NCBI GenBank assembly: GCA_009746045.1 | Contig: RPFO01000418.1 | Coordinates: 84,501-148,500 of the forward strand | Direction of reading: 5' to 3' | Length of the DNA: 64,000 nt | Source of the DNA: Mesostigma viride | Lineage: Eukaryota > Streptophyta > Mesostigmatophyceae > Mesostigmatales > Mesostigmataceae | In this document: piece after piece, positions 22,466 to 31,605 of the stretch | How positions within the stretch are numbered: position 1 is the first letter of the stretch | Layout of the letters: each line of letters starts with the position of its first letter | Translations under genes and position numbers: made by a program | The notes under the pieces: model-generated | The model's input: the letters and a program-made list of their open reading frames with translations, nothing else | Told to the model about the DNA's origin: nothing | The model's database searches: none

Positions 22466-23884
22466 AACGACGACGACGACAGGGCCAAGGAGCTCAAGTG
22501 GAAGAGGGCAAATAAATTTATGTTAGAAAATAAGTCTGTCTGGGATGGATTGATGTTACAAGTCAAGAAATACAACACAGGCATGCTGCACCACAGGCAT
22601 GTCATATGCATGATCACACCGTCACAATTGCTACTACCCCATGGTGGTCGCCACACACCGATTGAAGCATAAATGTCTAGTGTGATGTGGTAGCACAGAC
22701 AGATGTTATGCCACACCACCGAGCAAAAAGGGTGCTCACAAGCACCTGCGTAAAGCAACTCCCCGTATCTCTCAAGTCATGGCTGCCACGCAGCACGCTC
22801 CAAACATGACATTATTTTGTGGGAGAGATCGCCAGGGCTCCAGAATTTAACAACAGTCTATCAAGGCCCAAGAGACAGCCAGCCCACAAGGCAAGCTCTT
22901 CTAGCTTGGCTGTAAGTCATGGCCCGCACATGCAGCCCACATGCATGGATAATGGCTGTTAGTGTTACATTCACTATAATGCAATAAGCATATCCCCGTC
23001 CTGGAGCGCACGGAACGGCGTGCCACACAGAGGCCCTGCTTGCATGGGCGGGCGTGGGGCTTCATGCTTGCTTCATGCTCCCTGGATGCGTGCTTGCTGC
23101 TTGCGGTAGGCTTCACGCGCCCTCCATGCTTCCGAAATGCTGCATCGTTCTTACTTCATGCTTGGTATTGTGCGTCATGCTTGCTTACTGCCGCCATCCC
23201 TCACCTCCTAGTGCTTGCCAATAGCTTGCTACCTACTACTTGCTGCCCCTCCCTCACCTCTTCGCGTTTGAGAATGGCCGCGGGTCTCGCACGGATGACC
23301 CCCAGCCCGTGTGTGAGGAAGCCGATGCCCACACGGACCGCGTACGCCATAACGAAGCCGTTGCAGAAACGAGTGAACGCGTGCGAGAGACAGCCCTCGC
23401 TGTGGTGGCACAAGGGGTGCAGGCCGGACCACCAGGAGGATCCAAGGCCTAAGCGGTTGTAGCCCCGCGGAAAGTGGGCCCCTGGATGGGGAGAATGGTC
23501 GGGATCCCGAGCTCTGCAAGCACGGCATTCGGGATGAACTAAACTCGCGGATGCTCGCTCGTTCGGCGCGCGCCGGCCCACGCCAGGAGACGCCGCCCTG
23601 CTGGCACTGTAGACAGCTCCCTCTCCAGCGGCATCAGTCAAGGAGATCCGTTCTTCGGCATCGTCCCCAGCAGACATCGTGCCCGAAGCGATTGGTGTCT
23701 GCGATCCGGCGTCCAGCAACCTCTTCACATGTTCATCTCTCAAACGTTTTGACTCTAACAACCTCATTTCCGCCTCGGCGACCATTTGCTCTAACTCCTG
23801 CCTCTTTGCATCCCAATCGTTCGGGCCACCACTCGCATTGACCATTTGCCCGCGCTCGCTAGTCATCTGTCTACTAGGAATCAA
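13888..23884 (-). CDS. TMEM135: TMEM135-like multi-pass membrane protein (plant-type)
   Basis: Eight exons in transcription order: 23884-23258, 21996-21854, 19655-19559, 18345-18253, 16956-16597, 15772-15680, 15265-15059 and 14082-13888 (stop TGA). They give 604 residues with joined frames and GT-AG borders; only the exon 2/3 junction is not phase 0. The first half has a Cys/His motif ([15 protein letters not shown]), then [44 protein letters not shown] and [15 protein letters not shown]. The second half repeats the plan: [50 protein letters not shown] and [19 protein letters not shown]. Animal TMEM135 acts at peroxisomes and mitochondria; the algal role is unknown. The N-terminal about 90 residues are charged with a heptad-like stretch. 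Introns carry seven large satellites. The start Met is the first in frame and could be a later one. Confidence 0.88.
15931..16541. repeat. Long (GT)n/(GC-GT) microsatellite in a TMEM135 intron
   Basis: About 0.6 kb of GTGTGT interrupted by GC, TT and GTAC steps; on the gene's sense strand it is (AC)n. It occupies most of the intron between exons 16597 and 15772 and ends about 55 nt after the donor. The Cys/Val and Thr/His open frames are artefacts. Confidence 0.93.
17776..17900. repeat. 18-bp tandem repeat in a TMEM135 intron
   Basis: About seven copies of ACCTCCAGAATATC(A/G)GGC. The unit is contiguous with no spacers, so it is not a CRISPR-like array. Confidence 0.9.
18457..18860. repeat. 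8-bp minisatellite (CCGGGAGG / CAGGGAGG)n
   Basis: About 40 copies of CCGGGAGG with CAGGGAGG variants clustered at both ends and in the middle, followed by GGGGGACA-like units. It lies in the TMEM135 intron between exons 19559 and 18345, about 110 nt from the downstream exon, and is pyrimidine-rich on the sense strand. The Pro/Ala/Ser open frames are artefacts. Confidence 0.93.
19727..19866. repeat. (AAGGG)n microsatellite
   Basis: About 28 perfect AAGGG units, which are (CCCTT)n on the TMEM135 sense strand. It ends about 70 nt before the acceptor of exon 19655 and so could act as an oversized pyrimidine tract. Confidence 0.95.
19879..19985. repeat. 35-bp tandem repeat, three copies
   Basis: Three copies of a unit containing ATCCACATTTAAGAAAAGG, each followed by AAAGGGTGGT, immediately next to the (AAGGG)n tract in the same TMEM135 intron. 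Confidence 0.9.
20602..21672. repeat. 20-bp minisatellite (ATGCCAGTCGTGCCAGTRTT)n
   Basis: About 53 contiguous copies built from two related 10-mers (ATGCCAGTCG and TGCCAGTRTT), varying mainly at R (A or G) and a T/C near the end. It lies in the TMEM135 intron between exons 21854 and 19655. Since 20 is not divisible by 3, all three plus frames read the same 20-residue peptide repeat and are all open for 379-411 codons. It has no spacers, so it is not CRISPR. Confidence 0.95.
22105..22483. repeat. (GAC)n / (GCC)n compound trinucleotide tract
   Basis: About 0.38 kb of interspersed GACGAC, GCCGCC and AACGAC triplets in the first TMEM135 intron, about 110 nt from the exon at 21996. The poly-Thr and poly-Ser open frames are artefacts. 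Confidence 0.93.
22484..23257. other. First TMEM135 intron, 5' part, no feature seen
   Basis: Unique-looking sequence between the donor at 23257 and the trinucleotide tract. I found no exon, RNA gene or mobile-element end in it. Near 23050-23200 the motif TTCATGCTTGCTT recurs loosely. Confidence 0.5.
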
Positions 23885-24610
23885 ACGGTCCTCGATAGCA
23901 CGTTAGAACTTTTATGCAACCGAACTTCGTAATTATCTATTTGCTGCCAGCAAGGTTAATTGCGCGGAAAGCTACGTTCCGCCGATGCTGATTATAACGG
24001 ATATTGCCTCGGCAGCATCAGGATTTCCTTGATATCTGCCTGACATTCTGTTTTCGAATTACGCACGAAGAGGGTTGGCTGTCAACCCAATAATAATGAA
24101 TGGCTAGAGGTAGAGGCCGAGTGCAAACGTCACAAGGTCGTCACCTTTGCTAAAACCCTCTCGAGGTCGTCACTGCAAGTAGTATTAATTGCTGGTGGTC
24201 AGGCGGCAGGGCAGCGATGCCAGGCAGGCACGTGTACGGCTACCAGCCATTAGGTTACTACAGGGCCATTAGGGTACAGCCTACAGGGCCGACAAGGATA
24301 TATACAGTAGGAGTAAATAATTATACTGGTTCTTATTATAGGACATAGGGTCATGCCCCTACTCCCTATGCCCTATGTGATTGACGCCCCTACCAAACAG
24401 GTTGAGCCCATTAGGCTGTGCTGGGTCCTGTCGTATGACTGTGGCTATGGAATGCATCCAGGTGGTCTTTGGAGATTTTGCCGATAACTCTCTTCCGGCT
24501 CGAAAGAAAAGTGAGGCTGTTGCTGCTGCTGCATAGCCTGCCGGTCGCAAGAATGCAGGATTGGATGTTGTGATATTGACAAGGCGCATCTATCCTCCTG
24601 CTACGCCATC
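23885..24610. promoter_or_regulatory. Bidirectional intergenic region, TMEM135-like / MRPS6
   Basis: 726 bp separate the divergent start codons of TMEM135 (23884) and MRPS6 (24611), so the promoters of both genes must lie here or overlap the coding starts. No mobile element or satellite is present, unlike most non-coding sequence of the window. A short repeated GAGGTCGTCAC motif occurs near 24130-24175. No TATA element could be assigned with confidence. Confidence 0.5.
24359..24589 (-). CDS. Possible small protein, 76 residues, unknown
   Basis: An uninterrupted minus-strand frame starting 21 bp from the MRPS6 start codon. The N-terminus (MRLVNITTSNPAFLRPAGYA, then AAATASLFFRAGRE) lacks acidic residues for its first 30 positions and could be a mitochondrial presequence, followed by KSPKTTWMHSIATVIRQD. 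I do not recognise a family. It may equally be a chance frame in a promoter. It would add a gene inside the TMEM135/MRPS6 divergent region. Confidence 0.25.
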   Translation of the reverse strand: MRLVNITTSNPAFLRPAGYAAAATASLFFRAGRELSAKSPKTTWMHSIATVIRQDPAQPNGLNLFGRGVNHIGHRE

Positions 24611-25328
24611 ATGCCGGTGTACGAGTTGCTTTGCATTGCAAAGCCCACGTTGCAAAAGTCTCAGCTAGCGGAGATTCTTAAGAGAGCAGGGAAGGCTGTC
24701 TTGGATGGCGGGGGGCTTTTGAAAGACATTAAATCCTGCGGCCGAAGTAAATTGGCGTACAACTTCCGCAGACCCGGAGAAATATTCTCGGAGGTTAGTC
24801 TACCTTAGGTGCGCCGTTCTTATGTTTGACCACTCAGGCCTCGCACTCTTGGCAAGCCTGCAACGGTGAACTGGAAAGCCCCATTTCGCCATCCCCTGCA
24901 ACCGTTTTGCGGCGGAAACCCTTGTTCACCTGATCTGTGATACGCGTAGTGCTACGAAGTGTGACCAAGGAACAATTCCCTTAGCTGTAGCTGGCTTGGC
25001 ATCCGATCAGGGCCCACACATAAACATCCCCTCCTCCCTCCCCCCCTCTCTTCAATCCTCGCCATCGCTCACATGTCCCCACCTATCCTGATTGCCACAC
25101 CTTCCCTCCCTCCTTCGATGCGCCTCCAACCCGCCCCCTTTTCCCCTTTTTTTCCACTCCCATCCTCCTTCCTCTTTCCCCCGCCCTCAATTCTCCTTAG
25201 CCCTGGCCCCCCACCATTCCCCTCCATCCCTGCCATCCTTCTCTACACCCTGCCCATACCCCCAACACACAATCCCCCCCCCCACACACGCACACACACA
25301 TTCTCCTCTCCATCCATTCCGCCACCCT

Positions 25329-25401
<73 letters not shown>

Positions 25402-26276
25402 AGGGATGCATCACGGCGATGACCTTTGTGGCGGCGCCACGTGTGCTGGACGAGGTGCGCTTTGGCCTGTCCACGGATGAGCGGGTGCTGCGCTTTGTGG
25501 TCACCAAGCAGCCGCGCCTGCCGCACGTCACCCCGCCCAGCGCGCTCCCCGGCGCAGTGCCCACACCGCACAAGGGCACGCTGCGTGAGGTGCTCAACAG
25601 CGCCTTTAAGCAGGTGGGGTACTGCCACACCCGACATGTGCCACGGCTCGGGTGTTGTTGTCTCTATTAGGCCCGTCCTGCAGAGTGATTAAAATAATAG
25701 GAGGGATTCGTTATGGCATTAGTTAACGATCCTAACAAGAGATCGCTGCTCGTGTGCTTCAGTTTCCTGTAGCCATGCATTCAGTCTGGGATCGGACCTG
25801 ATTAACCGTGGGGTCGCCACTGCAAAGCCTGGCTCTCGTCGTCTGCATCATGTGCTGCGTTGCCATGTGTAGGTTGGCGATCCTTGCGGCTGTCATCATG
25901 GGAATCGCCATGGTTGTCGTCATTACAAGGGTTTACAGGCCACGTGTCCAGTTCGTTTGATAGCTTATCAACGTTAGTGAACCAACGCGAACAGTTATGA
26001 ACGACTGAATAGTTTTCTAACATTCTTCAACTTCCCTGTGGCCGCGCTCTTCGCCAGGTGGACTACATCGAGGACTTCTTCGCGTCACCGGAGCAGAAAG
26101 CGCAGAGCGAGGCACTTCGGGAGGAGCAGCAGCGCTTGTACCGGCTGCGCTTTGAGGCGCTGCTGCGAGAGGACTGGCCGGAGCCGCGACACCCCGTGGA
26201 GAGGAGTGCAGGAGGAGAGGCTGGCGCAGAGAATGAGCAGGCCGCGCCAGAAGGGGAGAAATTAAATCGTGAATAG
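24611..26276 (+). CDS. MRPS6: Mitochondrial small-subunit ribosomal protein bS6m
   Basis: Three exons, 24611-24793, 25404-25613 and 26058-26276 (stop TAG), with two phase-0 GT-AG introns, give 203 residues. The start MPVYELLCIAKPTLQKSQLA, with VLDGGGLLKDI and LAYNFRR, follows the bS6 fold as in MRPS6, which also begins MPxYEL with no separate presequence. Exon 2 supplies the later strands (ITAMTFVAAPRVLDEVRFGL, then ERVLRFVVTKQP). The C-terminal about 70 residues are a charged extension (VDYIEDFFASPEQKAQSEAL, RLRFEALLRED) not found in bacterial S6. bS6 binds 16S-type rRNA with bS18 in the platform. The assignment to mitochondrion rather than plastid rests on the MRPS6-like start. The first intron ends in a (CA)n tract touching the acceptor. 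Confidence 0.87.
25331..25400. repeat. (AC)n microsatellite abutting a splice acceptor
   Basis: About 35 AC dinucleotides with one AAAC interruption, ending directly at the CAG acceptor (25401-25403) of MRPS6 exon 2. It replaces a conventional pyrimidine tract, which lies further upstream (25100-25300, C/T-rich). Confidence 0.92.
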
Positions 26277-26959
26277 GCAGGTCATGACAGGCAGGCTATG
26301 ACAAGCAGAGCTTGAACAGAGCTGCTGCTGCAGTTTCTGCCGACGTGGCTGGCAATCAAGTGAGAGTTGCAGGACTTGCATGCCCAAGCCCAGCTTGCAG
26401 GTTAGAGGCAGCATTGATGTTGGTACCGCGCATGGGTGTTAAACTACATAATCTGTACGTTTTGAAGCGGCATGCCCAGTGGATGTCACTGCTTAATTGG
26501 CTGCCCAGCCTCAGAGGGTATTCCTGCAATTTGGCAGTGATTTTTTAGAAAGCAGCTGCCTATTCGTTCATAGGATCGGCAAAAACACCCCTCAAGCCAA
26601 AGGTTTCCTGGCCTGTGTTCCAACTCGATAAAAGCCCATGATAATTTATAGCGGTTGGCAGCGCAGGTGGAACTGCCAGATTACATTTCATGTTTGTATG
26701 GTCAGCTGGATGCCCAAGATGTCATGGCCGATTCAGTACCCATGTTGTTTTTAAACACTGTACCTTGCGTTGTAGGGTTACAACGTGAAGTATAGCGTTG
26801 TAGTCTGACAAGTGGAATTAAGTTTTTGACCTGGCACTTACACTGGTGAGTATAAATTCTATAGAATTTCTCATACTTCTATGGATTTTCTGTGACGGGT
26901 ATGAAAGTGCCAAAATGGTACCCCCCCAAGCCCATGGCAGAGCAAATGTAGCCCATACA
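26277..26959. other. MRPS6 3' flank, no gene seen
   Basis: No coding signal. Contains the MRPS6 3' UTR, but no clear TGTAA signal was found. A weak palindrome, TTCTATAGAA, occurs near 26857. The LINE that follows begins somewhere after about 26950; no target-site duplication could be matched. Confidence 0.45.
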
Positions 26960-28956
26960 AGCCACAAATTGGTATAATAATACCAAAGTCTTGCAGCATT
27001 TGCGGGGAGATCTAAACTTCACAGGCATTTCTGAACTCATGGGCCTGGCAGTAGTGCCTGCGGACGTCCCTGCGCCGCCCACGCCGCCCGCCGCTGAGCA
27101 GGACTACACGTACCCAGCCCTGACGGAATCCCTGGCCGACCCCAACGAGCTACCGCCGTTCACCGAGCTGGAGCTGAGCACCGCCGCCAAGCAACTCTGC
27201 TTCTACGCCGCCGTTGGACCTGACCAGCTCCCAGCCCCGGTGATTAAGCTGACGGCGCTCACGGGGTTCCTGCTTGACGTCTGCAACCGGATCCTGCTTG
27301 CCGACGCGCCGCCGATTCCTGAGTGGCAGCACAGCTACCGTATTATGCTGTACAAAAACAAAGGTTCCCCTGACGACCCCGCCAACTACAGAGGAGTCTG
27401 CATCCAGAGCGCCGCACTCAAGTTGTTCATGCGCATGATCCTCAACAGCCTTCGTTCTGAGCTCTCGACTGTCACCTTGGGGAAAGTCAAATGGGCTTCC
27501 GTCCTGGGCGCAACACCGTCATGACCATCTTCGTCGCGCGTCGCCTCTTCGAGGAAACCGCTCTCCTGCAACCTGGTGAGTTTCCCGCCATCCTGATCTT
27601 CGTCGACTTCATCAAGGCTTTTGATTCTGTCCTCTGGGACGCTCTATGGGCTGTACTTGCTCGCGCTCGCGTCCCCACTCCCCTGATTACCGTCATCCGC
27701 ACGCTGTATGAGGGGTCGACCACTTCGGTGCGCACTCAACACGGCATTACCCCGCCATGCCCACTGCAGACCGGCGTCTGGCAGGGTTGCGTCCTGTCGC
27801 CGTACCTGTTTATTATTGTAGTGGATTATGTTATGCGCCAGGCACGTGCTCGCTTTGCTAGCATTGCAGGCCGTGCCCCTGGCCTAGCCATCCCGAACGA
27901 GCTTGGAGAAGGGGGGGCCACTAACAAGCAGAATTTACTAGCTGACCTCATTTATGCCGACGACATCACGCTCATCGAGAAGCCGGAGTCCGCCCAACTT
28001 TGGCTGGACTGCCTGGCGCTCAAGGCTCGGGCGGTTGGTCTAGAAATCAGCCCCAAAACGGAGGCCCTGGCCCTCGGCATGGCAGGGCCCCCACCCACGC
28101 TCCGCCTCTTAGACGATGCCGAGGTCAACTACCTCCTTCAGGCCGCTTCAAGCTGCTCGGCAGTTGGCTTCCCGACTGCGAGGACGACATGACGAAACGG
28201 ATCGGCATGGCGTGGGCGCAACTCCATGACCACCGCCGCTGGTGGAGCAACCCCGCCCTACCCCGGATCGTCAAGCGTGACCTCTTCAAGGTTGTCATTC
28301 TGACGATCCTGACCTACGGCGCCGAGACCTGGACACTGACGCAGGAGCTGGAGCAACGACTCGACGGCGCCGTCACCAAGATGCTGCGCCAGGCCCTTGG
28401 GTTAACATCCCCTTTGGTTTGCACATTAGTAATGAGGATTTGTACGCTGATTTGCCCTACGTTTCCCACATTATTAGGCACAGGCGCCTGGGCCTAGCCG
28501 GGCACCTGGCCCGCACAGATCAGGTAGATACGTCAGATAGACTAGCTGGCACCAAGCCCGCCCAGCCTGGGCGATATGTCCTCACCTGGCGTGCCCCCGG
28601 CCGCGCGCGGCAGGGCCGCCACCCGTGGACTTTTTGTGATAGACTCGGCATGGACATGTGCTACACTAGACGGGACGGGCTCACACCCGGGCAGCCTCCT
28701 GGTTTGTCTGTAATATGGAGGCAGATGGTGCGCAAGGATAGATGGCAAGTAGTGATGAAGGAGACCACCCCCCAGCCTGTGGGGGCTCCGTGTGTGACCA
28801 AGTATGGCATTCATAGCGATTCGGGCCGCGGTGCCCACACCCCTGTAACTAGGACCTAGATAGCTTATACCATCCATTCCATCCCATGTTCCCCTCCCAC
28901 TGAGGACTTATGCTCACGTGACGCAGTCACGTGTCTTAGTATTAATTAATTAATTA
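26960..28956 (+). mobile_element. APE-clade LINE, RT-containing 3' half with (TTAA)n tail
   Basis: 5'-truncated LINE with RT and post-RT coding sequence (26991-28859), a short 3' UTR, a perfect stem-loop CACGTGAC-GCA-GTCACGTG (28915-28933) and the tail (TTAA)n at 28939-28956. The tail is shared with an oppositely oriented ORF1-element 3' end that starts at 28957, so the two elements are joined tail to tail. The 5' border is approximate. Confidence 0.7.
26991..28859 (+). pseudogene. LINE reverse transcriptase (ORF2), frameshifted
   Basis: RT blocks occur in order over several frames. 27000-27520: YAAVGPDQLPAPVIKL, IMLYKNKGSPDDPANYRGVC. 27491-28192: MGFRPGRNTVMTIFVARRLF, ILIFVDFIKAFDSVLWDALW, TGVWQGCVLSPYLFIIVVDY and LIYADDITLIEK, the YADD catalytic motif. 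28140-28400: a thumb with ILTYGAETWTLTQELEQRLD. 28419-28859: the C-terminal HRRLGLAGHLARTDQVDT and WRQMVRKDRWQVVM. At least three frameshifts make it inactive, though all catalytic motifs remain. The GHLARTxQVDT block is shared with the copies at 11.9, 32.1 and 37.1 kb. The clade is uncertain. Confidence 0.82.
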
Positions 28957-29045
28957 GGAATATAACTCCGTTGGGAGTATATGTAGCACATATCCCAGAG
29001 AAGGGGCATGTGGCTTCATACATTCTAAGCTACTTCCATGGGTCT
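28957..29045 (-). mobile_element. ORF1-element 3' end fragment, inverted
   Basis: About 85 bp matching in reverse the 3' ends at 10200-10255 and 10690-10760, including the stem-loop ACTCC-CAAC-GGAGT (28965-28978) and AGTAGCTTAGxATG-like flank. It is an extremely 5'-truncated copy that shares its (TTAA)n tail with the RT-LINE on its left. Confidence 0.65.
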
Positions 29046-29320
29046 ATGTGCCAGCAAAATGTGCGTTCTTTGCCACTTTTTTAGCTATTTTTCACAGTGG
29101 TCAGGTGAGGGTGCAAACCTGCATTTGTCATCACATCATCATGGTAAACTTTATACTAACGTTAACGCCTACCCGTATTCTTGGTAACATTCGTTAGCAG
29201 AAGAATGCTAGCAACAATGAGGCAAGCTTGATAATGTGCTGCCTGCTAATAATGGAACTACCGGCAGCTGGCACCAATCAGGGCTAGGATGAGGGCTGTT
29301 TACGGGTCCACAGCATGGGC
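29046..29320. other. Unassigned spacer, no feature seen
   Basis: No coding frame or repeat was recognised. It separates an inverted LINE end from the next ORF1 copy. Confidence 0.4.
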
Positions 29321-29966
29321 TGCAGTATACTGGAGGGGGGAGGTCATCCACGTCGACCACAAGCCCTGGCAGGCGCCCCCTGCCACCCCAGCAACCCCAG
29401 TCTAGGGAATATATAGCAGTAGTATAGCTAGATTAGTCAGGCTTAGCCTAGCACGTGGCTCACGCCTACGCGCATGTGCGCCTATAATTGGACTCCCCAT
29501 GGATGATGTCGACATGCCCCCCATCAAGATACTGGAGCTCGTGTTTTATGGGTCGCACGCCTCGCTCCTGGCCCTGTGCCTGCGCCTCCGCGACCATACC
29601 CATGCACTTTTTCCGCAACGGAGCTGACGGCCGGTATTCCCACCGCGCACCTGAACACCTGCCCGGCTGGTCTCGCCCCCGCCTTCGGCTCACCGCTCTC
29701 TGTACCATCCGTAAGGCTTAGCCATGTACATGTATGCCTATTATGATAGTGGGCCCCACACCAGATGGTGAATTGGCATTATTTAGTCATGTACGTGACA
29801 GTCTGCCTACAGTATTCGCTCCACACCAGATGATGCATAGCATTATATATTTAGTCATGCTTTGCCCATGCAGAGAGTTGCCCTCCGTCTGCTGAGATGG
29901 CAGCCATGCCCTAGCCATTGCCTAGCCATAATAATCTTCCACCCCATGCCAGGCCTTCTAGGTATG

Positions 29967-31413
29967 TCACGGACGCGAGCTATGTCATCCGGGCGCCCGC
30001 TATGCACAAGACCGGTGACGTGCGCAAGGAATTTGTTTTCTGCGCATTTTCGACAAAGGCTAGTGACCGGGGGGGGGGACACTAGCACTTGCAGCATAAG
30101 AGCGGACGAAAGTGTACGTGCGCGCGCGCCGGGCCAGGCACAGCTGGGCGCGCAGCACTGGCTTGAACGGACGGCAGCACAAGTGCGCAGCGTCGAGAGG
30201 ATCATACGCGAGTTAGTGGACAGCTGGAGCTGGAGCTGGAGCTGGAGCTGGAGCTGGAGCTGGAGCTGGAGCTGGAGCTGGAGCTGGAGCTGGACTGCTG
30301 GACTTCAACAGCGCCGAGGCTATTGACAGGCCAGGTGTCTTTGTGGTGTAGAATAGCGGGTCAACGTTATGAGGACTGGACAGAAAATGGAAAAGGACAA
30401 TTTGCGGTGCGGAGCCAGAACGCTGGAATGAATGCGAAATCGCTGGCAGCCCTACAAAGGGATTTCTTCTAGAAAGGAAAGATTAGAAGCAATGTTTGCT
30501 GGGCCACTCACACGCAAGGTGTGAGCGTGCAGATTGTTTGAAGGATATTATGCTTCGACCTTGGTGGTCGTGACTAAATGCCGGACATTCCCAGGGACAG
30601 AAATGCCGGAGCCTCTAGGAGATGAGATCGGCAACAGGGTAGCAATTTATATTTGTCGGGATGCCTTCCTGTTTTTGTTGGCATGTGTGGTAGTAAGCCA
30701 GGACGGCAACTGGAATGCGGTTTCTAGTTGCATGGTTCAGGCAGCAAGATAGTTTTGGCATTCCTGGCTGGACTGACAAGTGTGGCGTGTGTCATGCGTG
30801 TGGCATGACGAATGGTTTGGTTCATAGTCGAAGAGGACTCCCACGTAGCGTGTAGTCTCTTCGAGTCTCTCGTTAGTGGCCTTCGTGTTTCTCCCTTTCC
30901 TTGGGAGCAAGGCCGGTAGCATGTCATGGAGCGCTGCCTAACTGCGGGCTCGTGAGCATGGAGTGCATCGATATTGAGACTATCAACGTGTTGTAATTGT
31001 ATTAACTTTCTCAATAAATTCCGCATGTGCGGCTTCATCATCAGACTGTGCAAAGTGTGTGTTGTGAAAACATTGTTCTATAGCAGGGGAGGCAAAAGCA
31101 TCATCTTGCACCATCATCATTGTCGCAATTAGATTAGTTGGAGCGTCTAGCTAATGAACGCCCCAGCAAGGATAGTCAAGCGCGGCACGTGACCGTACAC
31201 AAGGGGATCAATAAGGTGGTCATCAGGCACGAGGGACAGTTCCTTGTCCTCGGCTGAGAACTCTCCTTACGTTAATCATGGAACAGGTCCTCGCCCACCC
31301 CACCGGGCATGCAGTTAAGGCAGGCACGTCAGCTCAGCTCATTTGGGTTTTACCAAAGCTGAGCATGGCCAGCCGCCATGGTGGCGCCGGAGATTGTGGT
31401 ACGCAGACGCGAC
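29967..31413. mobile_element. Possible non-autonomous DNA transposon, about 1.45 kb
   Basis: Splits the copy C 3' UTR. AGGTATG occurs at both borders (29960-29966 and 31414-31420), consistent with a 6-7 bp target-site duplication. The ends begin GTCACGGACGCG (left) and GTCGCGTCTGCG (right, reversed), an imperfect inverted repeat with four mismatches in twelve. Inside there is no recognisable protein, only a (CTGGAG)n tract at 30224-30293. The family is undetermined. Confidence 0.4.
30224..30293. repeat. (CTGGAG)n hexanucleotide repeat
   Basis: About twelve perfect GGAGCT units inside the interrupting segment of the copy C 3' UTR. Confidence 0.9.
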
Positions 31414-31605
31414 AGGTATGATACATCATGGTGGTGAAGGTGCACCTTGTGCACCCAGAGTAGGTGGCGGTTTACATCCCCCCACCTGCAGGTTGTAGCT
31501 CAGAATGTATTACAAACCATATGCCCCCTCTCAGGGCTATGTGTTACATAAGCTCCCAACGGAGTTATGATCTTAATTAATTAATTAATTAGTTAGTTAA
31601 TTAAT

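Larger units (their letters stand above)
29323..31605 (+). mobile_element. ORF1-only LINE, copy C, rearranged and interrupted
   Basis: Begins with the last codons of ORF1 (EVIHVDHKPWQ, stop near 29402), then the family 3' UTR. A 200-bp piece at about 29510-29710 encodes the ORF1 N-terminal module (ELVFYGSHASLLALCLRLRD) and interrupts the UTR. The UTR resumes, is broken again between 29966 and 31414, and ends with the stem-loop CTCC-CAAC-GGAG (31553-31564) and a (TTAA)n tail at 31573-31605. It lies tail to tail with an inverted RT-LINE. Confidence 0.6.
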
